From Prorocentrum cordatum (Eukaryota; Sar; Dinophyceae; Prorocentrales; Prorocentraceae): DNA of 61,984 nt. The stretch covers positions 1 to 61,984 of the forward strand of contig CAUYUJ010014624.1 of assembly GCA_963575745.1 (NCBI GenBank), given 5' to 3'. This document shows, piece after piece, positions 9,965-21,772 of this stretch (its first letter is position 1; each line of letters begins with the position of its first letter). Position numbers and translations under genes: made by a program. Below the pieces are notes generated by a model. It was given only the letters and a program-made list of their open reading frames with translations. It made no database searches and was not told the DNA's origin.

Positions 9965-10160
9965 GTACCCATCGGTCGTTGCATGTAGGTATCGTTGGAC
10001 TCCCAGATTTCAATCCGCTTCAGGCGCCTTTCTACTCCAGGGATCGAGTGGTGTTACTTCTCTCTTCGTCTTCTGGGGGCGGGCGGGAATCCAATCTGCC
10101 TCACACGCCTTCCTACTCCATGGTTCTACCAACTTCATCCGACCGGCGTGTTTTGGGGGG
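9965..10160 (+). repeat. Dispersed repeat N, copy 1
   Basis: Contains gttgcatgtaggtatcgttg, gcgcctttctactcc and gccttcctactcc, then cttcatccgaccggcgtg. The same sequence of motifs occurs at 52,800-53,005. Confidence 0.7.
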
Positions 10161-10579
10161 GGGGGGGGGCGATACATGGGGGGGGAGTTGGAAGAAAGCT
10201 GTCGCCGTTTGTGCCCTAAGGGGGGCCCTGTGGGGGGCCCCTGTGACCCAGCCGGGGCACGAGAGGTGCACGTGCCTCCCCCTCCCACTGGTCGCCCCTC
10301 CATCCATCGACGCCCGCCCCTGGGCCTCGCAGATGGGGCCATAGCGGGTGGGGTCGCTGGAACGCGCCGCATCGCCGAGGCCTCTCCCCGCCGGCGCCGC
10401 CGGTGCGCCGCCGACGTCGCCGACGCGTCGCCGCTGCGGCGCGCTCCTCCGACCCCACGGTTGGAGGCCTCTGCGCGGGCGCCGCCTGGCCTCCTCGGCG
10501 CCCGCGCCCCCGACGCGTCGGGGGCCGCCGGAGGTGCCCCCGGCCCGGGGTGCCCCCCGCCTGTCGCTCCCCCCTGCAG

Positions 10580-10700
10580 CCCCTGGGGACCCCTCGGGGG
10601 CCTCGCGAGGGGGTGCTCTGGAGGCCGCGGAGGCCTCCGACTCCAGCTTCTTGACCCCGACCCCGCCCGGGAGGCCTCTGCGGAGGGCCCTGGGGTCCAG
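10580..10700 (+). CDS. Isolated exon candidate, unknown function
   Basis: A strong C-rich acceptor ends ccccctgcag at 10,578-10,579. After two leading bases the frame has almost only GC-ending codons and reads PGDPSGASRGGALEAAEASD, then SSFLTPTPPGRPLRR. It ends at GGTCCAG|GA (10,701), a possible non-canonical GA donor. The (TCC)n tract that follows would be intronic. No domain recognised. Confidence 0.35.
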
Positions 10701-10800
10701 GACTCCTCCTCCTCCTCCTCCGCCTCCTCCTCCTCCTCCTCCGCCTCCTCCTCCTCCTCCTCCTCCTCCTCCTCCTCCGCCTCCTCCTCCCACCCCCATC
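10701..10800. repeat. (TCC)n microsatellite
   Basis: TCC repeats with occasional GCC. They form the pyrimidine-rich stretch upstream of the next acceptor. Confidence 0.95.
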
Positions 10801-10829
10801 CTCCCTCCCCGTCTGCTTCCTGCCAACAG

Positions 10830-10975
10830 GAGGAGGAGTGAGGGCCAGCCGCCCCGGCTGGCAGGGCGCGGAGTGCGCCGCGCCCGCGGCGAAGAGGAGC
10901 GCCGCGCGGACTCCGCCGCGCGGGCCCGGAGGTCCGCGCCGACGGCGTGCGCAGCATCAGGGCGCCAGAGACGGG
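10830..10975 (+). CDS. Isolated exon candidate following a strong acceptor
   Basis: The acceptor cttcctgccaacag|G at 10,828-10,829 is one of the best in the window. The most coding-like frame contains RASRPGWQGAECAAPAAKRS, but another frame is also open, and the donor is not clear. Composition is Arg/Ala rich, so it could be GC-rich non-coding DNA. Confidence 0.3.
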
Positions 10976-10989
10976 GGCGAGCGGACTGA

Positions 10990-11320
10990 CGATCGAACAA
11001 CACGCACCCTATCGTACCCATTGGGGGGGCGGAGGAGGCTATGGGTGCGTGTTGTCGGATGGGGGTCCCCGCTCGAACGGGAGCTTCCCCCAGGGTCCGA
11101 CAACTCGCACCCGTACCCATAGCCAGTTCCCCTCCCTTCGGCCCTATGGGTGTGAGTTGTTCCCTCGTCACAGACGGGGGCACGGGGAACGCCGGTTTCC
11201 ACGTTTGGCTATGCCCCCGTTTAGGGGGCCCTGGGCGCTGTACACGGGGGCACAGTCAACGGGGACACATGGAAAAGCCTAAGCCCCCGTTTAGCTAAAC
11301 CCCCGTTCACGACGTCCCGA
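10990..11320. mobile_element. Cluster of foldback repeats (K)
   Basis: Inverted pairs: aacaacacgcaccctat near 10,996 against atgggtgcgtgttgt near 11,040, and acaactcgcacccgtacccat against atgggtgtgagttgt near 11,147. They are followed by several cccccgttta direct/inverted motifs (11,214-11,305). Probably one or two MITE-like elements; exact ends are unclear. Confidence 0.55.
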
Positions 11321-11364
11321 CAGCAATCTTCGGAGATCCGCGCGGACTCGTTACAGTGGAGACC

Positions 11365-11810
11365 TATGCCAAGAAACACCTTGCTTGCCTCCAGGGTGCC
11401 TGGAGTTTCTTGGGCCTCGACGGTTTTGCTCTGGACACTGCGACGTTCCGCACACCAAAAGTCAATGGACGTCCTGGGGTCTCGGGGTTGGGTTTCTTGT
11501 TGAATCAGGGCCGTTAAAGACGCCCCTACCCTGGTTTACGAGGCGCTGTGCGCTGAACCTCCTGTGGGCTGAAAGGGCAGACCCTGCAAACCGCGCGTGT
11601 CGCGCGGCGTCCTGGCGGCTCTCTGGCCTTCGGGAGCTCCCAGGAGGTTTGCGGACCTCGCACTTGTAACCCAGGGCAGGGGCGTTTTTGCATCCCTCAA
11701 TTTGGAGATTTCTCGTAGTCGGGCTCCCACTGTCAATGGACGTCCTGGGGTCTCGGGGTTGGGTTTCTTGTTGAAGGTTTCTCGTGGCCGGGCTCCCGCT
11801 GCAGGCGAGC
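11365..11810. repeat. Dispersed repeat Q, copy 1, containing element P
   Basis: A 43-bp direct repeat containing gtcaatggacgtcctggggt and ggttgggtttcttgttgaa lies at 11,461 and again at 11,732. Element P (11,517-11,690) lies between them. The ccaagaaac...gtttcttgg hairpin near 11,370 also occurs in the 30.8 kb copy. Confidence 0.6.
11517..11690. mobile_element. Foldback/MITE-like element P, copy 1
   Basis: The terminal inverted repeat gacgcccctaccctggttta pairs with taacccagggcaggggcgtt. A nested pair, aacctcctgtgggct/agctcccaggaggtt, lies inside. A second copy of the whole unit is at 54,080-54,268. About 174 bp. Confidence 0.75.
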
Positions 11811-12090
11811 TCCTCGGCCGCGCAGGGGGCTTCGCGCGCCCAGGGCAGGGGGGACCCGGCCAGGCGCCGAGCCGAGAAGCCCGCGCGGACCTCCTTAGAG
11901 CGTCTGCTGACGCCGGCGGCTGTTACAGTGCCGTTTTTTTATACATGCTCCGCGTGCGGATCATGTATGAAAATGGAGGTATTTAACCCGAGTAAGCGAT
12001 TAAGGACCCCCCCCCCCTCTCCGGTGAAAGGATAACGCACCCGGCACCCGGAAGCGTTATCCTGGCACCAGGAAGGGGAACACCTGGCCT
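11811..12090. other. Unassigned sequence
   Basis: GC-rich left part and short A/T-rich right part with a C run at 12,008. No gene or repeat recognised. Confidence 0.4.
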
Positions 12091-12165
12091 TTCCTTAGCT
12101 TTCCTCAGCTTTTCTCAGCTTTTTAGCTTTTCTAAGCTTTTCCTTAGCTTTTCTCAGCTTTTCCT
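12090..12165. repeat. Short tandem repeat, ttttctcagc unit
   Basis: About six degenerate copies of a 10-12 bp ttttccttagc/ttttctcagc unit. Confidence 0.8.
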
Positions 12166-12940
12166 TATTCGTATTCGTATTCTTATTCTCATTACAATTC
12201 TAATTGGGATGCCACCCGAGGCGGGGCGCTGGAATTATATATTTTCCTTCCATTTGCGCGGTGCTAATAATATCGCTCGGCGACCCCCCCCCAAATAATT
12301 ATTTAATTACGGCGCGGTGCTAATGATAACGCCGGGGGGTTCCTTAATTGCTTCTCCGGGTTAGTATTAAAAACAACGATGAGTTCATGCATACATGCAT
12401 TCATGAATTAATCATGTATTAAACATCCTATATGTTTAAAAGGTGCTAAGTATCAAAAACTGCTCTGTACTGAGGCCATTTCCTGCCCCCTCCCCCTTCC
12501 CTCGCAATCGCCACTGCGCTCTCCGCATGCCTTCTCGCCCTTCCCCTCCCTCCAGTCCCCATGCAGTCCCCCCGCCTCCCCCACACCCTCCCGCCCCCCC
12601 ACCCCCCTGTTCCCCCCCCTCTCTCCTCCTCCGCTCTTCATCCTCGTCCTCCTCCTTCCCTGCTCTGCCCCTGGCAGCGTTGTCTTGCCGCTCTCCCGTG
12701 TTCGAGTCTCTCTCCGCTTCGCCGTGCTTGGTGCCCACTTCCTGCACGTGCGCTTGGGGTTATCCCGGCGCTCAATGATCTGAGATCGTGTCGGCCCAGA
12801 GCCCAAAGTGCCCGCAGGACTGGCTCCTGTGACGAGAGCACGTGCCCCCCCCCCCGAAAGCGAGTCTTCAGTGACACCTTCCGGCATCGCTAGAACAGTG
12901 CGACTTCTCTTAGGAAGCTACAAGCCAACACTATTAACAG
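12166..12940. other. Spacer with A/T-rich and CT-rich parts, no gene seen
   Basis: 12,166-12,450 is the most A/T-rich non-microsatellite stretch nearby, with catgcattcatgaattaatcatg palindromic motifs. 12,480-12,660 is CT-rich. The unmasked frames are not convincing. Confidence 0.5.
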
Positions 12941-13720
12941 CCACACACACACACACACGCACACGCACACGCACACACACACACGCACACGCACACACAC
13001 ACACACGCACACAAACACAAACACAACCACAAACACACAATCACACAAACACACACACACCACCACCACCACCACCACCAACAGCAACAACAACAACAGC
13101 AACACCAACAACAACAATTCAAAAGCACACAAACACACACAAGCACACAAACACATAAGCACATAACCACACAAACACACAAGCACACACACAAGCACAC
13201 AACACACAATCACAAACTCACAAACTCACAAGCACACACAAACACAAAGACACACAACACACAAGGACGCACACATACACGAGCACACACACAAACAAAC
13301 ATCCAAACACGCAAACACACAAACACACAAACACAAACACACAGACATAAACACAAACTACACAAACACACAAAAAAAACACAACACAACACAAACACAC
13401 ACACAAACACACACACACAAACACAAGCACAACCATAAACACAAAAACAAACACAACCACAACCACAACCACAATCACAATCACAATCACAATCACAGTC
13501 AGAACCACAGTCACAACCACAACCACAAACACACACTAACATATAACCGCAACCACAAACACAAATGCGAACACAACACACACACGAACACAAACACACA
13601 AACACATACACATACACGAAGACGAATACGAACACGAACACGAACACGGACACAAACACAATGAACACCACAAACACAAACACAAACACAAACACACACA
13701 CAAACACAAAACACACACAC
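12940..13720. repeat. Long CA-rich compound microsatellite
   Basis: About 780 bp of cacaaacacaca, caccac and caacaacaac variants. It generates Cys/Val/Phe-rich frames on minus and Thr/Asn/His-rich frames on plus, none of them genes. Confidence 0.95.
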
Positions 13721-14209
13721 ACACCTCGATCCTTGATCCTCGGTCCTCCTCGATCCTCGATTCTCCTCGACCCTCGATCCTCCTCCTCCTCCTCTTCCTC
13801 GTCCTCCAATCATCTCCCACGCCTTTGCACCCCAGGCAAGCGGGGGTCGGCGGTTTCTTCTCAGGCTTTGAACCGTGGAGCGCACCGTCGGGTCTGAAGC
13901 TGTAGGTCGGCCCTGCAGAATCAAGGGAGCCCTCGTGTGCTCTGCCTGCCGCGTCTCATGCCCTCTTCATGCCCGGAGCGCCGGTTGCCCTCAAGACAGC
14001 TCCGTGGCCTCGTGGGCGTCCTCTGCAGTCAGTCCCGACTGCCGTGCCGCATCGGTGGTGCCTGCTGGACTTCCTCCTGTCCTGGCCCCTTCTGTTCCCG
14101 TTCTTGCCTTCCACGCGGGTGTTGCCAGAAGTGTCCCTGGCCCAAGGTGTCCCCAGGATCCTCAAGGAGCCCCCCAAGGCTTCCAAAGCACACATCGCAG
14201 GGCCCATCG

Positions 14210-14340
14210 GACCCCAGAGGCTTCAAAATGGAGCGAACAGCTGGGAACAGGTGGGCCAGGACCATGTCCAGCAACACCAGATCCACGTCCCTCCTCCAGA
14301 CAGCGCTTGCGCGCCCCCTGGGTGAAGCACGGAGGCGCGC
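14210..14340 (-). CDS. Minus-strand exon candidate, unknown function
   Basis: On the minus strand an acceptor (ggggtcctccag) abuts position 14,340. The frame reads ARLRASPRGRASAVWRRDVD then LVLLDMVLAHLFPAVRSILK and PLG. The hydrophobic, helix-like pattern and GC-ending codons contrast with the poor plus-strand frames. The 3' donor is not determined. No domain recognised. Confidence 0.4.
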
Positions 14341-14397
14341 CTGGAGGACCCCTTCCGCAGCGACAGGGCCAAGGGCTGGATGCCCCCACGCGAACCC

Positions 14398-14500
14398 CAG
14401 GCGCGAGGGGGGGGGGGGGCGCGGGGAGGCGACCGTGGGAGCAGGAGCAAGGAGGGTGGAGGGGAAGGGAGCCAGGGAGGGGGGAGGCGGCGAAGGAGCA
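14398..14500. repeat. Purine-rich G tract
   Basis: Runs of G and GGAG motifs. No gene assigned. Confidence 0.6.
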
Positions 14501-14849
14501 TCGGTGGTTCGTGGAACCCCCACCCTGCCACGTCGATTGGCGAATGGCCCCTTCTATGGTCATCGAGAGGGCGTTGTGGCCGCCATGTTTGAGAACCTGC
14601 GCTCCTCGGGTCTGGTCCCGGAGCGTTTGCACTGACGGGTGTTCTGCTAATGGGGTCTTGCTCATCCCCGGGAGCAGGGAGGAGGGGAGCAGCGAACCTG
14701 GAGGCAGGGAGGATGGAGTAATAACAATGATTCTCATACTGAGAATTATAAGTTTAATGAATGCTAGCGCTTCTAGGATTGCTGCTCCTACTATTACTAT
14801 TACTCTTACTATGACTACTGATACTACGACGACTACTACTACTCTTGAT

Positions 14850-15125
<276 letters not shown>

Positions 15126-15239
15126 CTACAGTACTACTACTCTACTCCTATCTACTACTATTCCTTATTAGAATATACTCCTACTCCCCCCTCAGGCCGG
15201 CCATTAGGGGCCGCATCCGGGTGGTCCCATCCTAACCTG

Positions 15240-15710
15240 TAAAAAACAATATAAAATCAACATTTTTCTTATTTTTTCCTCTCGACATGGACGTCCTGTC
15301 GTCCACGGCGATAATCCATTGCAAAAAATACCACAAAGAGCACACGCGCGCGTTCATGTCAGAATCCTACCGAACACCGTGTGTTTGCAAGCATTTCAAC
15401 ATAAAAACATCAAAAACCCAATGTTTTTTTTTCACAAAAATTGTACAAATTTCCCGCCCGGGCTCTCTTGCTGAAATCATAGGAAAACCATAGGAATCTT
15501 AAGAATTCGGTCAAATCCAGCGATTTCACGTCATCGCGCGGTGCACTCGCGATGCTCTGTCATGCACCCAGGCCGCGAATCCTGTGCAAAAAATACCACA
15601 AAGAGCACACTCGCGCGTTCATGTCAGAATCCTACCGAACACCGTGTGTTTGCAAGCATTTCAACATAAAAACATCAAAAACCCAATGCTTTTTCACAAA
15701 AATGCTTTGG
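15240..15710 (+). repeat. Family E-related direct repeats
   Basis: Two copies (15,316-15,440 and 15,583-15,705) of a segment containing gcaaaaaataccacaaagag, cgcgcgttcatgtcagaatc and aacataaaaacatcaaaaac. This A/T-rich body resembles the family E body, but the hairpin and GC block are missing. Confidence 0.7.
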
Positions 15711-15964
15711 GGTGTCCTGTCAGACCGTCGGGCTTCCTCCGGCCACCTCTGGCTTCCTGCGGTGTACCGGCCATTCTCGACTCGTCTGGCAATGCGTGCG
15801 CGGCATTCAACACGCGCTCGCCAGTTCCCGTCGGCAACCGCCATCGCGGCCGCATCAGCTGTACCAAACCGGCTGGCCGGTGTGACTTCGGCCCCCAGTT
15901 GTGCCAGCTTTGCTTCTTATGTTGTGGGAGGGCGGGTGGGACTGGGCATGCCATGCTTGACTCG

Positions 15965-16043
15965 TTCGAGCTGGCTAGCTTGACTGCTACTCCTACTACT
16001 ACTACGGCTACGACTACGACTACGACTACTACTACTACTACTT

Positions 16044-16095
<52 letters not shown>

Positions 16096-16243
16096 GATTG
16101 CTATTATTACTACGACTACGGCTACAAGTACGGCTACTACTACTACTATTATTACGAGTACTACTATTCTTACTACTGCTACTACCCCTACTACCAGTAC
16201 TACTATTACGACGACTACTATACTATTACTATTACTACTACTA

Positions 16244-16295
<52 letters not shown>

Positions 16296-16296
16296 G

Positions 16297-16328
<32 letters not shown>

Positions 16329-16430
16329 CATTATTATTTCTTTTACCACTAATACTACTACTGCTGTTGTGTTGCTGCTGCTGCTGCTGCTAGTATTACC
16401 ACCTTCACTATTAATCGTATTTCCCACCAT

Positions 16431-16483
<53 letters not shown>

Positions 16484-16573
16484 GTTCTATGGCTACTGCT
16501 ACCACTACTACTACTTACAATTTTCCTACTGCTACTATCACAACTTCTACTACTGGTACTGCTACTGCTACTG

Positions 16574-16608
<35 letters not shown>

Positions 16609-16764
16609 GCTACTGCAACTACTGCAACTACTGCTGCTACTGCTGCTACTTCCACTCCAACTACTACGACGGCTACGACTACTACCACATCACTACTGCT
16701 GCTGCGTTATTACCACTACTACTACGACCACTACTAGGACTACTTCTCAAACCAGTACTCCTTT

Positions 16765-16805
<41 letters not shown>

Positions 16806-16844
16806 GTACTACTACTACTACTGCTACTACTACTACTACTACTC

Positions 16845-16905
<61 letters not shown>

Positions 16906-17125
16906 CTACTACTACTACTACTACTACTGCTACTACTGCAAGTACTGCTACTGCTGCTACTACGACTACTACGACTACTAGAACTACTTTGGCTAATACG
17001 ACGACGACTACCACGACTGCGACGAGTACTTCTACCATTACTACTACCACTACTACGACTACTACTACTACTACTACTACTACTGCTACTAGTACTACTA
17101 CTACTACCACTGCTAATCATATTAC
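15965..17125. repeat. Compound (TAC)n/(ACT)n microsatellite
   Basis: About 1.15 kb of TAC/ACT repeats with interspersed GCT, ACG and ATT variants. All translated frames are homopolymeric. Confidence 0.97.
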
Positions 17126-17329
17126 CAACAATCGTTCTAATCATACTATAGCATACTGCTATGGCTACAACTAACATCCAAGTCCAAGATGATAAATACT
17201 TAAAGTAAGCATATCCCTTGTAGTAACAACATACAGGTGTTACTTACTACCGATACGAATACGACTCGGAAACGTAACCATAGTAAGGATGGTGATAATA
17301 AGAATAATCACAACTATCTTGGCGATGAT

Positions 17330-17440
17330 TACAGGACCCCCTGGCGGCGCCTCCAGCCTCTGTCCCTGGCGCGCCCCGCGCACCACGGAAGGGGGTCCAG
17401 CGCCGATCCGCGCCAACCTCCGAGGTGTCATGCTTACTGT
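17330..17440 (+). mobile_element. Family O foldback element, partial copy O1
   Basis: Contains ccctggcggcgcctccagc and gggggtccagcgccgatccg, the two halves of the family O motif seen at 49.55 and 53.1 kb. The outer inverted arms are eroded. Confidence 0.55.
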
Positions 17441-17797
17441 GCGAATCTCTCTCCCGATGGAGGAGGGAGCAGGAATGAGCAGAACAGGATTCGGTGACGA
17501 CAGGGAGCAGGAATGAGCAGGGCAGGCTTCGGGGGAGGAGTGATGGCTGGTGACGACAGGGAGAAGGCCGCATGACGTGCGGCCGCGTCGGGAGGAGAAG
17601 CAGCCACGGCGGGGTCTGGGGGGACTCTGAGGTGACTGCCAGGACTCGCCCTGACTGTCGTGTGACCGCGGGGAGGGTCATACCGTAAGCGCTTTGCAGT
17701 GAAACCGATTGTGTGCGGTTCATGCGTCTGCCGCATCCGTCCTTGCGGCCCGGCTACTTCGCGGGATCTGCCCCGGCGTTTGCACGTCTTTTGCCAG

Positions 17798-18021
17798 TCG
17801 TGCAGTTGGGGGCACTTTGGGAGATGTGTAGAGATGTCAGTCGCCTTCGGCCTATCCCTTCCCCCCTGCCGCTTGAGGGGTGGAGCCTGCATCTCGTCAA
17901 GCAGCAGGGGGACGTCCTTGGGGCGGGTCTCGGCAACACGGACAAGGGCGCGGTCATCTTCAACATCCAGGAGATCATCGCTCCTTCTGCCTGGTCTTTC
18001 CCTATAGGAGGAGGAACCTGA
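17798..18021 (+). CDS. Terminal-exon candidate, unknown function
   Basis: The acceptor cgtcttttgccag is at 17,796-17,797. The frame then reads VQLGALWEMCRDVSRLRPIP and, after a short linker, LHLVKQQGDVLGAGLGNTDK and GAVIFNIQEIIAPSAWSF, to a TGA stop at 18,019-18,021. Amino-acid texture and GC-rich third positions are among the best in the left half of the window. Coding texture could stop earlier, because ctccttctgcctggtctttccctatag near the end looks like another acceptor. No family recognised. Confidence 0.5.
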
Positions 18022-18117
18022 GGAGGAGAAGGAGGAGGATGAGGACGAGGAGGAGGATGAGGAGGAGGAGGACGAGGGGGATGGGGAGGGGGATGGGGAT
18101 CGACATGATGACGGTTA

Positions 18118-18320
<203 letters not shown>

Positions 18321-18651
18321 ACCTCCTCCCATCCGTCCTATCCTGCTTCATCCTGCTCCCCGCTCTTGTCAGTGATGGGAAGGCATGGTAGGTGCTGCTG
18401 GCGGTTCAATCTGGCCGGGAGTGGGAGCGTGAGCCCCGCTGCAGCCCTCTCGGCACGAAGGAGAGCGCAGGGCGACGGTGTCGATACCCCCTCGTCGTTT
18501 GCAGCCTCAACGTGCCAGCCCACATCTCACCTCCCCCCAGTCCCCCTCGCCATCCCTATCGGGCCGGACGAGGGGAGGCAGGGAAAGGGGGGGGGGTCCG
18601 AAAGCCGCTGCGTGCAGCCGGTTTCGGCCCCGCGCCGAGCGCTCTTTTCAG

Positions 18652-18753
18652 AGCAGTTGCGCCTCTGGCGCTGGGCGGCACCACCGAAGTCCTCGCCGTG
18701 GGCCAGCGCGCGTGCGGACGGGCACACGCGGAGGCATGTTGGAGGAGGCGAAG
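18652..18753 (+). CDS. Exon candidate directly upstream of family F copy F2
   Basis: The acceptor gctcttttcag is at 18,650-18,651. After one base the frame reads AVAPLALGGTTEVLAVGQRA and CGRAHAEACWRRR. It ends GCGAAG|GTACTC where the family F element begins. Length 102 nt. No domain recognised. Exon status rests on splice signals, GC-ending codons and the adjoining intron-like element. Confidence 0.4.
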
Positions 18754-19262
18754 GTACTCATACCGCTACCCTGGCCTCGTTTTCCCCTGGGGGGTAGAAC
18801 CAAGCTGTGTCCCCAATCCGTAGGCGTGTGAGGACACCACGCAACTCGAAGAGCTGCGGCGACCGTTCAGGAGCGGCGGTCCCTCCCGGCCCCAGACGTA
18901 ACGTCAGGGCATAGCATCACATGCACATACGTCATAGGGTGTACCCGGCCCGTCATCGCCGCCGCTGGATCCGCCTCGAAAGTCTGGTCACCGTCTGGTC
19001 ACCGTCAAGTCAGAACGCACCCCGGGAGAGGTCTGGGGAGCAGCGGTTGGGGCTCAAGAGACGGGGGTCAATGCAGGTGGGGGTCAGCTGGGGCGCCGGA
19101 TCTTGCAGGATACTGCAGGGCCAGGGGCGCACTGATCCAGGTTTGAGTGCAGGGGCCTGCAGGATCCTGCAGGATCCTGAAAAGGCCCGACTGACCAGGG
19201 TCTGGATTGAGCTGGGTCAGTAGGTCCCCGAAGCGGTATCGGTATCTTTCGGTTTGCCCGGT
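18754..19262 (+). mobile_element. Family F introner-like element, copy F2, interrupted
   Basis: Starts GTACTCATACCGCTACCC. The core continues at about 18,955 (cgccgctggatccgcctcg) after roughly 165 bp of unrelated sequence, and again at 19,238 (atcggtatc) after element X. The 3' acceptor is degenerate: no AG follows the pyrimidine tract at the expected place. Confidence 0.65.
19048..19231. mobile_element. Element X, copy 1 (184 bp), inserted in family F
   Basis: Flanked by the direct repeat agcggt (19,042-19,047 and 19,232-19,237). Removing it restores the gcagcggtatcggta motif seen intact in other family F copies. The right end is ccccga and the left end tgggg is a decayed form of the tcgggg end of copy 2. 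Shared internal motifs are acgggggtca, ggcgcc, ctgcaggat and gggtctggattga. Confidence 0.85.
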
Positions 19263-19574
19263 TTTCCTGTGTCCTCTCCCTCGTCCTCCACTGTTCCCTC
19301 GTCATCCGTCTCCTGTGCCCCCTGCTATTTTCTCCGCCTCTCTCGTGCCTCCGCTTCTCCCCGACCCGGGCGCTCGCACCGAAGGGGGCCTACCTTCTTG
19401 GTCTCGGGGGTATTTGGTGTCTTTGTTCGTGGTCTTCGCCGTGGGCTTGGCCGTCGCGGCATCGTCGTCGCCTCGTGTGCTGCCTGGGCTGTCCAGGCTC
19501 TCGCCGGGTTGTCGCCCGTCGCCGCCCCGGTGCTGGCTGGGTCTTGGGGGGTTCCTCGTGGTCGCCCGGCGCCG
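19263..19574. other. CT-rich unique segment
   Basis: No supported exon. A pyrimidine-rich tract leads to a possible acceptor at 19,490-19,500 (ctgggctgtccag), but no frame is convincing. Confidence 0.35.
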
Positions 19575-19742
19575 CCTCCTCCTCCTCCTCCTCCTCCTCC
19601 TCCTCCTCCTCCTCCTCCTCCTCCCCCTCCTCCTCGATCCTCCTCCTCCTCCTCCTCCTCCTCCTCCGCCTCCTCCTCCTCCTCCTCGATCCTCCTCCTC
19701 CTCCTCCTCCTCCTCCTCCTCCGCCTCCTCCTCCTCCGCCAC
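19575..19742. repeat. (TCC)n microsatellite
   Basis: TCC repeats interrupted by tcgatcc and gcc. Confidence 0.95.
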
Positions 19743-20030
19743 GTGTGCAAGCTGTCAAGAGGTGTGGTTGCTCGCTCGGCGTGTCTGGTGTTGGGGCAGT
19801 TTTCGTACTCATCGGGGCGACCTGCTGTTTTCGTCCCAGGTCCAGCATTATGATGAGGATGATGATGATGAGGAGGAGGAGGAGGATTAGGAGGAGGAGG
19901 AGGAGGAGGAGGAGGAGGCGCATTAGGAACAGGGGGATGAGGATAATGGGAGAAGGAGGAGAAGGAGGGCATAGGGAGGATTGGCGGCGCGCTGCCATCT
20001 TGGCCCTCCAGCTTGCCTCTATTGCCACAG

Positions 20031-20213
20031 GAGAATGGGCTGCTCGACGCGTGGAATAAGGCCCAGTCGCTCCATCCTTTGCGGCCAGGGCTCATCATCA
20101 CAGAGGCGACCGTGCCTTCACGCATGATGTCAGCCCCAGTCGGATTCCAATGGAAATGGAGCAGATCCCAGCCGCCAGACGTACCATTGATCCCCTGTTG
20201 CTCCCCAGTGTAG
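20031..20213 (+). CDS. Terminal-exon candidate, possibly PDZ-like
   Basis: A strong acceptor, cttgcctctattgccacag|G, ends at 20,030. The frame reads ENGLLDAWNKAQSLHPLRPG, LIITEATVPSRMMSAPVGFQ, WKWSRSQPPDVPLIPCCSPV, then TAG. The pattern LLDAWN-x-A...-RPG-x-II-x-E weakly recalls the carboxylate-loop/strand region of PDZ-like domains in protist proteins (inference, low certainty). Short, and no upstream partner exon was identified. Confidence 0.45.
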   Translation, partial: ENGLLDAWNKAQSLHPLRPGLIITEATVPSRMMSAPVGFQWKWSRSQPPDVPLIPCCSPV

Positions 20214-20229
20214 AACTGGAGCTTATCCG

Positions 20230-20630
20230 AGCCGCCAGCGCAATTCCCGCAGAGTCATCCTGAGGAGTCCTGGGTCGTCGTGAGGACCCCTGAGGCCGCC
20301 TGAGGAATCCTGATGGATCACGGGGTATCCTGAGCCCACTGTGTCCTTTACGGGCCCTCTTTTGCGATCCTGGAGTCGCCTTGAATCCTCAGAACTCCAT
20401 CGGTAGCGAACAGGCGAGAGGGGACAGGCCATTGAAACGGTTGTGTTGTAGCTTGAATAGGAGTTCGTATGGATGATCGTTGGGAGGCTCCGCGTCTTTC
20501 CAGTGTCGTCTTGCGGCGATCTTGCGGCACGCAGGAGGCATGGTGACAGCCGTGGTCAGCTATCCTGAGCTGTCTTGAGGCCATCTTGGGCTACCAGAGG
20601 CCATCTTGGCGCCTCCAACGCCCCGCCCCC
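20230..20630. repeat. Degenerate TCCTGAGG / CTTGGG motif region
   Basis: Spaced tcctgagg, tcctga and catcttgg motifs loosely resembling family G, but with lower density. Confidence 0.4.
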
Positions 20631-20877
20631 TTTAGTGACACAGGTTGGGGGCAGGGGGAGGAAGGAGCGCTCCAAATCACCCACGCTCAGAGGGCTGGCG
20701 GGACTGTTGTTTCTCCTGTTCTGGCTCCCGCTAGTGATGTTGCTAAGGTTGTCGCTGCCCCTTGGTGCTCCTCTTCCTTCCCCTCCTCCCCCTCCTCCTC
20801 CTCCTGGCGCTGGCGCTGACGCTGCAGGCCATGGGTCCCCCTCCTCCGCCTCCTCCGCCTCCTCGTCCTCCTCTCCT

Positions 20878-21772
20878 CCATTCCTTCTCCTTATAGATAA
20901 CTCCTCCCTCTCGCACCCCGAGGCCAGTTTTTAGGGCGGGCCAGGCGTTTCGCCTGAGACTTCCTCACCATTTAGGACTCTGAAGCTTAAAACGTGCCAA
21001 CAGTTTGGCAGATGGACGGCGGGTCGCTTTCAAAAGGTGGCTCTCGCCTTAGCGCCGCGCACACGCGTTAAACAATGACAACAGTTTCACAGATGGAGGG
21101 CGGATCGCTTTCAAAATGTGGTTCTCGCTTTAGCGCAGCGCACATTCGTTTCGAAAATGGCTGGCGGGCCGCTTTCAAAATGTGGCTCTCGCGTTAGCGC
21201 CGCGCACATTCGTTTTCAACATGTGATTCTCGCCTTAGCGCCGCGCACAGTCGTTCTAAAAATTTGCAAGAGTTTCACTGATTGGGGGCGGGTGGTTTTC
21301 AACATGTGGTTCTCGCTTTAGCGCCGCGCACGTTCGCTTTAAACCTTTGCAAGAGCTTCACGGATTGAGGGCGGGTGGTTTTCAACGTGTGGCTCTCGCC
21401 TTAGCACCGCGCACATTCGTTTTCAACATCTGCAAGAGTTTCACGCATTCCCATGTTCAGCGCATCAGAAATCATGTTTAGGAAGGATTCAGGATTATGC
21501 GGGCGCAGCAGTTATGTTGATTCGCTGTGTTGAAGTCCCAAAAATGGCGTTCTGGCACGATTTTCGATCGCCAAGACGCAGCAGTCAGGTTGATACGTGG
21601 CGTTGAAATCCAGAGGACACTGTTTTGGCACGCTTCAGGATCTTCAAACTGTTGTATTCCAATGCGGCAGTTCCCCCAATGGAAATAAACGTTGTAAGGG
21701 CCTATGGAGAGGGAGCTTGGAGGGAGGGTTAATTCCAACATCGTTGATGACTCTTGGGTTTCCACTGGTCGT
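20878..21772 (+). mobile_element. Tandem-unit retroelement-derived repeat, copy A (no RT)
   Basis: Head tcgcaccccgaggccag...gggcgggcc, then five or six units of about 85 bp (agggcgggtggttttcaa ... ctcgccttagcgccgcgcac), then two to three units of about 73 bp (gttctggcacgat ... gacgcagcagtcaggttgat ... gcgttgaa), then a tail with gggagcttggagggagggtt and gactcttgggtttccactgg. TCC-rich microsatellites lie on both sides. Same architecture as copies B, C and D. Confidence 0.8.

Noticed and set aside
9570-10841. 423-codon Ser/Pro-rich frame
   Set aside because: Frame crosses two TCC microsatellites and repeat N. The 10,580 exon candidate uses another frame.
12890-13809. Cys/Val/Phe-rich minus frames resembling membrane proteins
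   Set aside because: Direct translations of the CA-rich microsatellite.
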